From an uncultured Microbacteriaceae bacterium (GTDB lineage Bacteria > Actinomycetota > Actinomycetes > Actinomycetales > Microbacteriaceae): 10,536 nucleotides of DNA. Positions 1 through 6,704 of the stretch are shown in pieces. Under the pieces are notes generated by a model, which was not told the DNA's origin, did no database searches, and saw only the letters and a program-made list of their open reading frames with translations. The stretch is taken from assembly GCA_903907615.1 (NCBI GenBank), contig CAIVOR010000111.1:1-10536 (forward strand), given 5' to 3'. The stretch's first letter is position 1; each line of letters starts with the position of its first letter. The translations under genes and the position numbers were made by a program.

Positions 1-1
1 A

Positions 2-166
2 ATTCCACTCCCACGTCCATTCTTTGCTTAAGGTCTCATATACAAGATAATAATTATGAGTATTACCATCCCATACAGGCTTGTAATGCCCAGCACGTTC
101 GCGCAATTCGGGGATCCACTTCGAACCTTTCCTGATAATCCAGTGTGAAAAGTCTACACAAGTTGT
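2..166 (-). pseudogene. possible truncated gene remnant in AT-rich segment
   Basis: The minus strand is open in one frame from a TAA at 169-167 down to the left edge, giving about 55 residues with a protein-like composition: rich in Trp and Tyr, with stretches such as GSKWIPELRER and WDGNTHNYYLVYETL. There is no ATG or GTG near its upstream end; the only usual start codon in frame is an internal TTG. If it is coding, it is therefore a 5'-truncated or frameshifted remnant, or a gene whose start has been lost. I do not recognise a family. The segment's GC content (about 42% over 1-180) is far below the rest of the window, which fits foreign origin. It could also be a chance open frame, since 165 bp is short. 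Confidence 0.22.
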
Positions 167-191
167 TTAACCAACACCTGTCCCTTAACCT
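163..191 (+). promoter_or_regulatory. putative promoter of the MMPL transporter gene
   Basis: A TTGTTT (163-168) and a TAACCT (186-191, fitting the actinobacterial TAnnnT -10 pattern) are separated by 17 bp. They lie about 70 bp upstream of the ATG at 264. The match is moderate and the position is inferred. The promoter elements coincide with the direct repeats at 167-199, so a repressor or activator bound there would act directly on initiation. Confidence 0.3.
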
Positions 192-208
192 ACAAGTGTC
201 GGATAACC
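167..208 (+). repeat. 18-bp-spaced direct repeats, candidate operator
   Basis: Two copies of TTAACC-N-ACA-N2-TGT lie at 167-181 and 185-199 and are identical at 12 of 15 positions. A third partial copy (ATAACC, 203-208) falls at exactly the same 18-bp interval. Within each full copy, ACA-N2-TGT is itself a small palindrome (174-181 and 192-199), so the pair also reads as an inverted repeat with one mismatch. The repeats overlap the predicted promoter. This looks like a transcription-factor binding site; the factor is unknown. Confidence 0.4.
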
Positions 209-263
209 CAATCTGAACGCTTTCATCCGTGAAATCGCCGCACTCGTCCCCCAGGGATTCACC

Positions 264-2981
264 ATGGCCACTTTGCTCTCTCGCCTCGGACAGTTTTCCG
301 CGCGCCGCGCGTGGCTGGTCATCATCGTCTGGTCACTCGTGCTGGTTGCCGCGGTCGGTGGAGCCCTCGGTCTGGGTGGAAAACTCTCCAGCACACTGAC
401 CCTCGACGGTACGCCCGCCCAATCGGTCATCGACCAGCTGGAGAAATCGTTCCCGAAAGCATCTCGAGGCAGTGCCCAGATGGTCTTCCACAAGACCGAC
501 GGAACCGCGTTTACGGCGACCGAGATTAGCGCGATCGACGCAGCGCTGGCGAAAACGAGCGACATTATTGGTGTCGATGGCGTGCTCAATCCCTTTACGG
601 GTCAAGCCGCCAAGGACGCCAAGGTGGCACAGCTCACGGCGTCGCGAGCGCAATTGGATGCGGCACCCGCGCAAATGGCGAGCGCCCAAGCGGAAATCGA
701 CGCTGGCCGGGCTCAAATCGCTGACGCGGAAGCGAAACTGGCGAGCGGACAGAGTCAGGTCACGGCTGGTGAAACGCAAGCCACCGCGGCCCACGCCGAC
801 CTCTCCGCTCAGAAAACGGCTCTGCAGAGTGCGCTCGCCAGCGCGGTCGCGGCGGGTGCACCGCAGGCCCAGATTGATGGGCTCAATGCGCAGTTGCAGC
901 AGGTGATGGGCGGCCTCGCGCAGGTCGATGCCTCGTTGCAGGAGCTGGCCAGCACGCAGTCCACGCTCGATCAGGGGCGCACCACACTTGACGCCCAAAA
1001 AGCCCAGCTCAGTCCAGCGGCCGCGACCTTGGCTGCGTCTCGCTCCGAACTTCCCGCGCAGACTCAGCGCTTGGAGTGGGGCGAAGCTCTCCTGTCCGCC
1101 GCCACAAACTATCGCGCGGTGTCCGTCGACAATCAGACAGCCCTTGGCGCCGTTTACTTCACCACGCCGCTTTCTGAGGTGACGCCGGAGACCAAACAGG
1201 CCGTCATCGAATCGCTGTCTGGTCTTTCACTGCCCGGTGTGACCGTCGACTTCTCCAAAGACTTGGCCACCTCGCTCGGCACCATCGTGGGCCCGGGTGA
1301 AGTTGCGGGCCTCGTTATCGCCGGCATCGTGCTGTTCGTCATGCTGGGAACGCTTATCGCGGCAGGTCTACCCGTTCTCACCGCCCTGTTGGGTGTGGGA
1401 GTGAGTGCACTGGCCACCTTCGCGCTCTCGACGGTCATCGAAATGAACTCCTCGACGCCCACGTTGGCTGTCATGTTGGGTCTCGCGGTGGGCATCGACT
1501 ATTCGTTGTTCATTCTGAACCGGCACCGACGACAACTGAAAGCTGGCATGAGCGTGCGCGACTCTATTGCGCTCGCAAACGGAACCTCGGGCAGTGCCGT
1601 CCTCTTCGCCGGCATTACCGTGATGATCGCCCTCCTCGCGCTCAATCTGACGGGAATCGGATTCCTCGGATTGATGGGCAACGTGGCGGCCGCGGCCATC
1701 GCGGTAGCCGTACTTGCCGCGCTCACATTTACCCCGGCAATCATGCGCTTCACGGGTCTCAAGGTGCTCTCGCGCAAAGAACGCCGCGCGCGAGACCTGG
1801 TGCTGGCCGGGGAGGCTCCGCAGGAGTCCCTTCGCACGGCGACCAAGAAGAAGCGTGAAGTCTGGGCCGCAAAGCGTCCCATCATGGCTCTCGTGCTCAC
1901 CGTTGGGGTGCTCCTCGTGGCAACCGTTCCCTTTGGGTCGATGAGGCTCGGGCTGGCTGACGGCTCGAGTGAGCCCGTCGAGTCGACGCAGTATCAGGCC
2001 TACCAATTGACCAGCGAGGGATTTGGCGCCGGGCAAAACGGACAGATTACCGCTGTGGTGTCGTTCGATCGCGCGCTCGCCGGCGATGACCTCCTCAAGA
2101 CACAAGCCACTGTGGCGACCACCCTGATGGGCGTCGACAACGTGCAAGCCGTCGTGACGGGTGAGCCTTCGCCCGACAAGCGCACCCTGGCCTTTTCGGT
2201 GGTGCCCACCGAGGGGCCAGCCGCTCAATCAACTGAGACTGTCGTCACCGACCTCCGCGCCGAAGCATCTTCCATCGCTGCGGACACGGGCGGTCAGTTG
2301 GGCGTGACGGGAATGGCCGCGGTCAACATCGACATTTCACAGAAGTTGGCCAGTGCGCTGCCCCTCTATCTGGCGACCGTCTTGGGCCTCAGCATCTTGC
2401 TCATGATTCTCGTCTTTCGGTCGATTGCCGTGCCGATTGTGGCCAGCCTTGGCTTCCTCCTGTCGGTGTTTGCCACCCTCGGCGCCGTGACGGCCGTTTA
2501 CCAGTGGGGCTGGCTGGGCACCGTCTTCGGGGTCCACGATCCGGGCCCGATCATGAACTTCCTCCCCACAATCCTCATTGGTGTGCTGTTCGGTTTGGCG
2601 ATGGACTACCAGCTCTTTATCGCCACCGGAATTCGCGAGGCTTATGTGCACGGTCAGACAGCTCGCGCGGCAATCACGCAGGGCGTGCGCGCCGGACGAG
2701 CCGTTGTGGTGGCGGCAGCCATCATCATGATTGCGGTGTTTGGTAGCTTCGCGTTCGCGGAATCGGCCACTATCCGGCCCATGGGGTTCGGCCTGGCCTT
2801 CGGCGTGCTGGTGGACGCCTTCCTGGTCCGCCTGCTCCTGGTGCCCGCAGCACTTCGCCTGCTCGGACGCGCGGCGTGGTGGCTCCCCCGCTGGCTCGAT
2901 CGCTTACTCCCGGATCTCGACGTGGAGGGCGCGAAACTGGAGCGCGCGAAGTCGAAGGATTCGTTTACCCTCGTCGCCTAG
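264..2981 (+). CDS. MMPL-family (RND superfamily) membrane transporter
   Basis: The 905-residue protein has typical MmpL architecture. TM1 is near residues 17-38, followed by a large extracytoplasmic loop to about 345. Five closely packed TM segments span about 345-500, with a basic cytoplasmic linker at about 500-540. TM7 is near 540-558, a second, shorter loop runs to about 695, and a second TM bundle ends near 865. Asp412-Tyr413 (VGIDYSLF) and Asp781-Tyr782 (AMDYQLF) match the paired Asp-Tyr motif that relays protons in this family. The first loop carries an Ala/Gln-rich coiled-coil insert at about 122-285. ATG264 is chosen because the MATLLSRLGQFSARR start is typical, although the frame stays open back to 207 (a CTG lies at 213) and the Shine-Dalgarno is weak (AGGGA). 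MMPL genes commonly accompany crt genes in actinobacteria (cg0722 in Corynebacterium glutamicum). Export of a lipid or isoprenoid is a guess. The stop overlaps the convergent idi stop. Confidence 0.9.
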   Translation: MATLLSRLGQFSARRAWLVIIVWSLVLVAAVGGALGLGGKLSSTLTLDGTPAQSVIDQLEKSFPKASRGSAQMVFHKTDGTAFTATEISAIDAALAKTSDIIGVDGVLNPFTGQAAKDAKVAQLTASRAQLDAAPAQMASAQAEIDAGRAQIADAEAKLASGQSQVTAGETQATAAHADLSAQKTALQSALASAVAAGAPQAQIDGLNAQLQQVMGGLAQVDASLQELASTQSTLDQGRTTLDAQKAQLSPAAATLAASRSELPAQTQRLEWGEALLSAATNYRAVSVDNQTALGAVYFTTPLSEVTPETKQAVIESLSGLSLPGVTVDFSKDLATSLGTIVGPGEVAGLVIAGIVLFVMLGTLIAAGLPVLTALLGVGVSALATFALSTVIEMNSSTPTLAVMLGLAVGIDYSLFILNRHRRQLKAGMSVRDSIALANGTSGSAVLFAGITVMIALLALNLTGIGFLGLMGNVAAAAIAVAVLAALTFTPAIMRFTGLKVLSRKERRARDLVLAGEAPQESLRTATKKKREVWAAKRPIMALVLTVGVLLVATVPFGSMRLGLADGSSEPVESTQYQAYQLTSEGFGAGQNGQITAVVSFDRALAGDDLLKTQATVATTLMGVDNVQAVVTGEPSPDKRTLAFSVVPTEGPAAQSTETVVTDLRAEASSIAADTGGQLGVTGMAAVNIDISQKLASALPLYLATVLGLSILLMILVFRSIAVPIVASLGFLLSVFATLGAVTAVYQWGWLGTVFGVHDPGPIMNFLPTILIGVLFGLAMDYQLFIATGIREAYVHGQTARAAITQGVRAGRAVVVAAAIIMIAVFGSFAFAESATIRPMGFGLAFGVLVDAFLVRLLLVPAALRLLGRAAWWLPRWLDRLLPDLDVEGAKLERAKSKDSFTLVA

Positions 2982-3526
2982 GAGGCTGCGGGCGGGATAA
3001 ACCCGGCCGCGTTCAGGGCGGGCAACTGCAGGGTGATCCACGGGCTGAACGCCCAGGGGGTGGCTTCTACGGCCACTAGGAGCGCCCGCGGGTCTGCCCA
3101 GACAAACTCGCAGACCTCATCGGGCTCGGGCACTGGGTCGCTCGCCGCGCGGGCAACGAAAACCGGACAGATTTCGTATTCCACCACGCCCGAGGCATCG
3201 ACCGCCCGATAGCGAAAGTCCGGCAGGGCCGAGGTCACACTGGTGACGGTGAAACCCAATTCCTGGCGCGCGCGACGATGCAGGGCATCTTCCAGCTTCT
3301 CGTCCGGCCCCGGGTGGCCGCAAAATGAATTCGTCCACACGCCCGGCCACGTTTTTTTTGCCAGAGCCCGCCGGGTCACCAGAATGTCGCCCGCGTCGTT
3401 GAATACGTGGCACGAAAACGCGAGGTGCAAAGCGGTATCGGTTGTGTGAACAGTGGCCTTGTCGGCAGTGCCGATGGGGGCGCCCTCTTCCGAAACGAGA
3501 ACCACGAACTCGGTCACGCTCTCCAC
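2978..3526 (-). CDS. idi: isopentenyl-diphosphate delta-isomerase, type I
   Basis: This cytosolic Nudix-fold enzyme interconverts IPP and DMAPP, feeding carotenoid synthesis. It has 182 residues, the usual length. All residues known from the E. coli enzyme are present with an offset of +2: catalytic Cys69 (in NSFCGHP) and Glu118; metal ligands His27, His34, His71, Glu116 and Glu118; and Glu89 in RQEL. The WPGVWTN, YRAVDASGVVE and TPWAFSPW blocks are clearly the type I family, not the FMN-dependent type II. The start is GTG at 3526, preceded by AAAGGG at very short spacing; a second GTG three codons later is an alternative. The gene diverges from crtB across 31 bp and converges on the transporter gene with a 4-bp overlap. 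An A8 run encodes the conserved Lys57-Lys58. Confidence 0.96.
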   Translation of the reverse strand: MESVTEFVVLVSEEGAPIGTADKATVHTTDTALHLAFSCHVFNDAGDILVTRRALAKKTWPGVWTNSFCGHPGPDEKLEDALHRRARQELGFTVTSVTSALPDFRYRAVDASGVVEYEICPVFVARAASDPVPEPDEVCEFVWADPRALLVAVEATPWAFSPWITLQLPALNAAGFIPPAAS

Positions 3527-3572
3527 GCCCTTTCGGTTTGGTCGGTAGTCTCAGAAGGTGAGTTCTAGCCTA
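3527..3572. promoter_or_regulatory. overlapping divergent idi / crtB promoters
   Basis: Only 31 bp separate the GTG starts of idi and crtB. For crtB, TAGTCT (3546-3551) fits TAnnnT and ends 6 nt before the GTG at 3558, the spacing expected for a leaderless transcript. For idi, TAGGCT on the minus strand (3572-3567) lies inside the first codons of crtB and would give a leader of about 30 nt. No convincing -35 is visible for either. A short interrupted palindrome CTAG-C-CTAG (3565-3573) overlaps the idi -10, and TCGGT is repeated at 3533-3537 and 3542-3546. The assignments are inferences from spacing. Confidence 0.4.
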
Positions 3573-4427
3573 GCGACCGACCTCTATGACGAGGTGGCAC
3601 ACGAGACCGCGGTGATCGTTATCCGTCGGTACTCCACGTCGTTCAGCATGGCTACGCGACTTCTGGGTGCGGGTGTTCGCGAGGACGTAGAGAACATATA
3701 CGGGCTGGTGCGCGTTGCCGATGAAATCGTCGATGGCGTGGCCGAGGGCGCGGGTTTGGCGCCGGCCGACGTGCGACGGAGGCTCGACGAATTTGAAGCC
3801 GAAACCGAGCGCGCCACGGCGAGCGGGTACTCGGCCAATCTGATCATCCACGCGTTCGCTCTCACTGCCCGCAAGACCGGAATTGGGCATGACCTCACCC
3901 GACCATTTTTTGCGTCGATGCGTGCTGATGTGCTGCAAAAAAAACACACGCCCGCGTCGTTCGACGAATACGTTTACGGATCAGCCGAGGTGGTGGGTCT
4001 GATGTGCCTGCGCGCCTTCCTCGCCGGGCACGACGTGACCGCCGAGCAGGACGAGCGATTCGTCAAGGGTGCTCGGGCGTTGGGCGCGGCTTTCCAAAAG
4101 GTGAACTTTCTGCGCGACCTCTCGGCGGATGCCGACGGACTGGGTCGGGCCTATTTTCCCGGCGTTGACGTGGCCCATCTCACCGACGAGGTCAAGGCAA
4201 CGCTGGTAGCCGACATTGATGCCGATCTCGCCCTGTCGGGCGCCATCGTGCCCGAATTGCCGCGCTCGAGCCGCCGGGCGGTGGCCCTCGCGCAGAGCCT
4301 GTTTGCCGAACTGAATCGACGCATTGAGAAGACACCGGCGGCCGTGCTGCGCACCACTCGGATAAGTGTGCCGAACGCCGTCAAGACACGGCTTCTGATT
4401 CGAGCCCTGAGAGGGAAGGTCACATGA
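3558..4427 (+). CDS. crtB: phytoene synthase
   Basis: CrtB makes the committed step of the pathway: head-to-head condensation of two GGPP, through prephytoene diphosphate, to phytoene. It is a peripheral membrane, all-helical squalene/phytoene synthase of 289 residues. The two Mg-diphosphate binding motifs are intact: Asp55-EIV-Asp59 in VRVADEIVDG and Asp187-LSA-Asp191 in NFLRDLSAD. The RRYSTSF block near the N-terminus (23-29) is typical. The GTG at 3558 is the earliest possible start, because TAG at 3546-3548 closes the frame; AGAAG directly abuts it, too close for a normal ribosome site, so leaderless translation is likely. It is the first gene of the crt operon, and its TGA overlaps the crtI ATG (ATGA). 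An A8 run at 3937-3944 encodes part of LQKKH. Confidence 0.96.
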   Translation: MSSSLATDLYDEVAHETAVIVIRRYSTSFSMATRLLGAGVREDVENIYGLVRVADEIVDGVAEGAGLAPADVRRRLDEFEAETERATASGYSANLIIHAFALTARKTGIGHDLTRPFFASMRADVLQKKHTPASFDEYVYGSAEVVGLMCLRAFLAGHDVTAEQDERFVKGARALGAAFQKVNFLRDLSADADGLGRAYFPGVDVAHLTDEVKATLVADIDADLALSGAIVPELPRSSRRAVALAQSLFAELNRRIEKTPAAVLRTTRISVPNAVKTRLLIRALRGKVT

Positions 4428-6022
4428 CACGCGCCATCGTAATTGGAGGCGGAATCGCCGGACTCTCGTCGGCCGCCCTGCTCGCACGCGACGGATACGA
4501 CGTCACGCTTCTTGAGAAGAACGCCTCGGTGGGCGGTCGTGCCGGATCGTGGGAAAAGAAAGGCTTTCGGTTCGACACCGGACCCTCGTGGTACCTCATG
4601 CCCGAGGTCTTCGACCACTTCTTTCGGCTGATGGGCACGTCCGCCGACGAGCACTATCAGCTTCGCCGACTTGATCCCGGCTATCGCGTGTTCTTCGAAG
4701 AGGATGTTCGCGCTGGCACTCCACCATTGGATATTCGCGATTCACGCGAGGCAAACCTCGACCTCTTCGAGCAGCGCGAACCCGGTTCGCGAGAAAAGAT
4801 GAGCGCCTACCTCGATTCGGCCAAAGACACGTACGAGATGGCCAAGCTTCGATTTCTGTACACGAGCTTCGCGAAGTTTGGTCCGCTCTTGCGCGCGGAC
4901 GTCCTGAAGCGCCTGCCCAAACTTCTCAGCCTGCTGCGGGTCAGCCTGGCGGACTTCGCGGCCCGCTACGTGTCGTCTCCCACGCTTCAGCAGGTGCTCG
5001 GTTACCCAGCCGTGTTCTTGGGCTCGAGCCCGTACATCACACCGAGCATGTATCACCTCATGAGTTACCTCGATCTCGAAGACGGCGTGCTCTACCCCGT
5101 GGGCGGATTTCACAAGGTCATCAGAGGAATCGAGAAAGTGGCAGAAGCCGCGGGTGTGACCATCGTCCGCAACGCTCGCGTCACGTCAATTGATACCGAC
5201 GGCCCCGGCTCGGGAGCCCACGTCACGGGCGTCACGTACACCGGCCCCCGCGGAGGCAAGCCTAAGACGCTGCTCGCCGATGTCGTGGTTTCGTCGGCGG
5301 ATCTTCACCACTCAGAAACGGAGCTGCTTCCCCCGGCGCAGCAGACTTACTCCCAGAAGTGGTGGGACACACGCGTGGCCGGCCCGAGCGCGGTGCTGGT
5401 CTACCTGGGTGTGCGCGGCCGCATGACGCAACTGGATCACCACAACCTGTTCTTCACGAGCGACTGGAACGATAACTTCGGCCGCATCTTTAACGAACCG
5501 CGATCGATTCCCGATCCGGCATCGATCTACGTGTGTCGACCCAACACGACCGACCCGTTCGTGGCACCCGGCTCCGATACCAACCTTTTTGTGCTCATTC
5601 CGGTTCCGGCCGATCCGAGCATCGGCAAGGGCGGGCTGGACGGCAAGGGCAGCCCGCAGGTCGAGGCCGCTGCGGACGCCGCCATCGCACAGATTGCCCG
5701 CTGGGCGAAGGTCCCCGACTTGGCGGAACGCATTGTGGTGCGTCGCACCATTGGTCCGGCGGACTTCGCGGGCGACCTCAACACCTGGCTCGGCACGGCC
5801 CTCGGCCCCAGCCATATTCTCAAGCAGAGCGCCTTCTTCCGGGCAGGAAACAAGAGCAAGAAGGTCAAGGGTCTCTACTACTCGGGCGGTTCGTCCATCC
5901 CTGGAATTGGCCTTCCGATGTGCCTCATCAGCTCGGAGATTCTCATCAAGCGTCTTCGCGGTGACGGATCCACCGAACCGCTGCCGGAACCCCTGTTCCC
6001 CACCGTGGACCGAACGGACTGA
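4424..6022 (+). CDS. crtI: phytoene desaturase (lycopene-forming)
   Basis: This FAD-dependent, membrane-associated enzyme converts phytoene to lycopene by successive desaturation and isomerisation. The 532-residue length is normal. The N-terminal Rossmann dinucleotide-binding motif lies at 7-13 (IGGGIAG), with Glu31 at the end of the second strand (VTLLEKN) followed by GGRAG. The C-terminal FAD/substrate motif of the CrtI family is at about 483-498 (GLYYSGGSSIPGIG, then LP). GPSWYLMP, following RFDTG, is also typical. A good ribosome site, GGGAAGG (4413-4419), lies inside the end of crtB, and ATGA overlap implies translational coupling. The number of desaturation steps cannot be read from the sequence; lycopene is inferred from the elongase and cyclase genes downstream. 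Confidence 0.96.
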   Translation: MTRAIVIGGGIAGLSSAALLARDGYDVTLLEKNASVGGRAGSWEKKGFRFDTGPSWYLMPEVFDHFFRLMGTSADEHYQLRRLDPGYRVFFEEDVRAGTPPLDIRDSREANLDLFEQREPGSREKMSAYLDSAKDTYEMAKLRFLYTSFAKFGPLLRADVLKRLPKLLSLLRVSLADFAARYVSSPTLQQVLGYPAVFLGSSPYITPSMYHLMSYLDLEDGVLYPVGGFHKVIRGIEKVAEAAGVTIVRNARVTSIDTDGPGSGAHVTGVTYTGPRGGKPKTLLADVVVSSADLHHSETELLPPAQQTYSQKWWDTRVAGPSAVLVYLGVRGRMTQLDHHNLFFTSDWNDNFGRIFNEPRSIPDPASIYVCRPNTTDPFVAPGSDTNLFVLIPVPADPSIGKGGLDGKGSPQVEAAADAAIAQIARWAKVPDLAERIVVRRTIGPADFAGDLNTWLGTALGPSHILKQSAFFRAGNKSKKVKGLYYSGGSSIPGIGLPMCLISSEILIKRLRGDGSTEPLPEPLFPTVDRTD

Positions 6023-6024
6023 GC

Positions 6025-6348
6025 GTGAGCTGGCTTTACCTCGCCGCGCTCCTGTTCTCGCTGGTGGGAATGGTGATTCTCGACCGGCGCTTTCAGCTCT
6101 TCTTCTGGGCTGACGCTCGGCGAGCGGCGATTGTGCTTCCCGTGGGTGTGCTGTTCTTTCTGCTGTGGGACCTGGCCGGCATCGGCTTGGGCATCTTCTT
6201 TCGTGGCCCCTCGCCGTATGTGACGGGGATTGTTGTGGCACCTGAGGTCCCCATTGAGGAGATTGCCTTCCTCGCTCTGCTCTGCTACCTCACGATGAAC
6301 CTCTTCGCTGCCGTCACACGGATGTTCATGCGGGGGACCCACCGATGA
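6025..6348 (+). CDS. crtYe: C50 carotenoid cyclase subunit CrtYe
   Basis: One half of the heterodimeric lycopene-type cyclase that closes the rings of C50 carotenoids after elongation. The 107-residue integral membrane protein has about three TM segments (about 5-20, 33-52, 78-98). Family features are FFWAD at 26-30, Trp48-Asp49 and the acidic PEVPIEE block at 73-79, whose glutamates are thought to act in cyclisation. It starts with GTG 2 nt after the crtI stop, with only a weak ribosome site, so coupled translation is likely. Sequence alone does not tell epsilon (decaprenoxanthin) from gamma (sarcinaxanthin) ring formation. Confidence 0.9.
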   Translation: MSWLYLAALLFSLVGMVILDRRFQLFFWADARRAAIVLPVGVLFFLLWDLAGIGLGIFFRGPSPYVTGIVVAPEVPIEEIAFLALLCYLTMNLFAAVTRMFMRGTHR

Positions 6349-6704
6349 TGTACGTCTGGCTCAACGTCTCTGTTCTTGTTGCCGTGATTGTGTTTTGGGT
6401 GATCGCGATGGCCGTGCACGGTCGCCGGGCGCGCCAACGCATTGCGTCGGGGGCGGTCACGACGACCCCCCGCCCCGGCCGGCGACTGGCAGCTCTGCTC
6501 ATCACGCTTGCCGGACTGCTGGTCCTCACCGGAGTATTCGACAACGTGATTGTGGGACTCGGGATCGTCAGCTATGACGAGACCAAAATCTCGGGCGCCC
6601 TGCTGGGAGTTGCCCCCCTCGAAGACTTTGCCTACTCCATTGCCGCAGTCCTCGCGCTCCCGGCGCTGTGGGTCCTCCTTCCGGCGAAGGGCGCGAAGCC
6701 ATGA
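6345..6704 (+). CDS. crtYf: C50 carotenoid cyclase subunit CrtYf
   Basis: Partner subunit of CrtYe; both are required for ring closure in characterised systems. The 119-residue protein has about three TM segments (about 7-24, 48-64, 97-113). The second half carries the family motifs VFDN (64-67), a KISG segment (81-84) and PLEDFAY (91-97), the counterpart of the acidic block of CrtYe. ATG6345 overlaps the crtYe stop (ATGA), with GGGGGA at 6332-6337 as ribosome site. A second ATG immediately follows and could also serve. A Pro/Arg-rich cytoplasmic loop separates TM1 and TM2. Confidence 0.9.
   Translation: MMYVWLNVSVLVAVIVFWVIAMAVHGRRARQRIASGAVTTTPRPGRRLAALLITLAGLLVLTGVFDNVIVGLGIVSYDETKISGALLGVAPLEDFAYSIAAVLALPALWVLLPAKGAKP

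Noticed and set aside
1368..2228. Minus-strand open frame (286 codons) within the MMPL gene
   Set aside because: Shadow of the transporter gene; His/Arg-rich low-complexity product and no plausible family.
2990..3016. Terminator hairpin around GGG-ATAAA-CCC after the MMPL stop
   Set aside because: The stem is only about four base pairs, has no T-run, and lies within the idi coding sequence.
5312..6241. Long open frame (309 codons) on the minus strand opposite crtI and crtYe
   Set aside because: Its composition is Arg/Ala/Gly-rich as expected for the complement of GC-rich codons, it has no recognisable domain, and it lies opposite clearly conserved genes.
6668..6700. Upstream GTG start for crtEb adding 11 residues
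   Set aside because: ATG6701 overlaps the crtYf stop as ATGA, has a good ribosome site, and the extra residues only read the end of crtYf in another frame.
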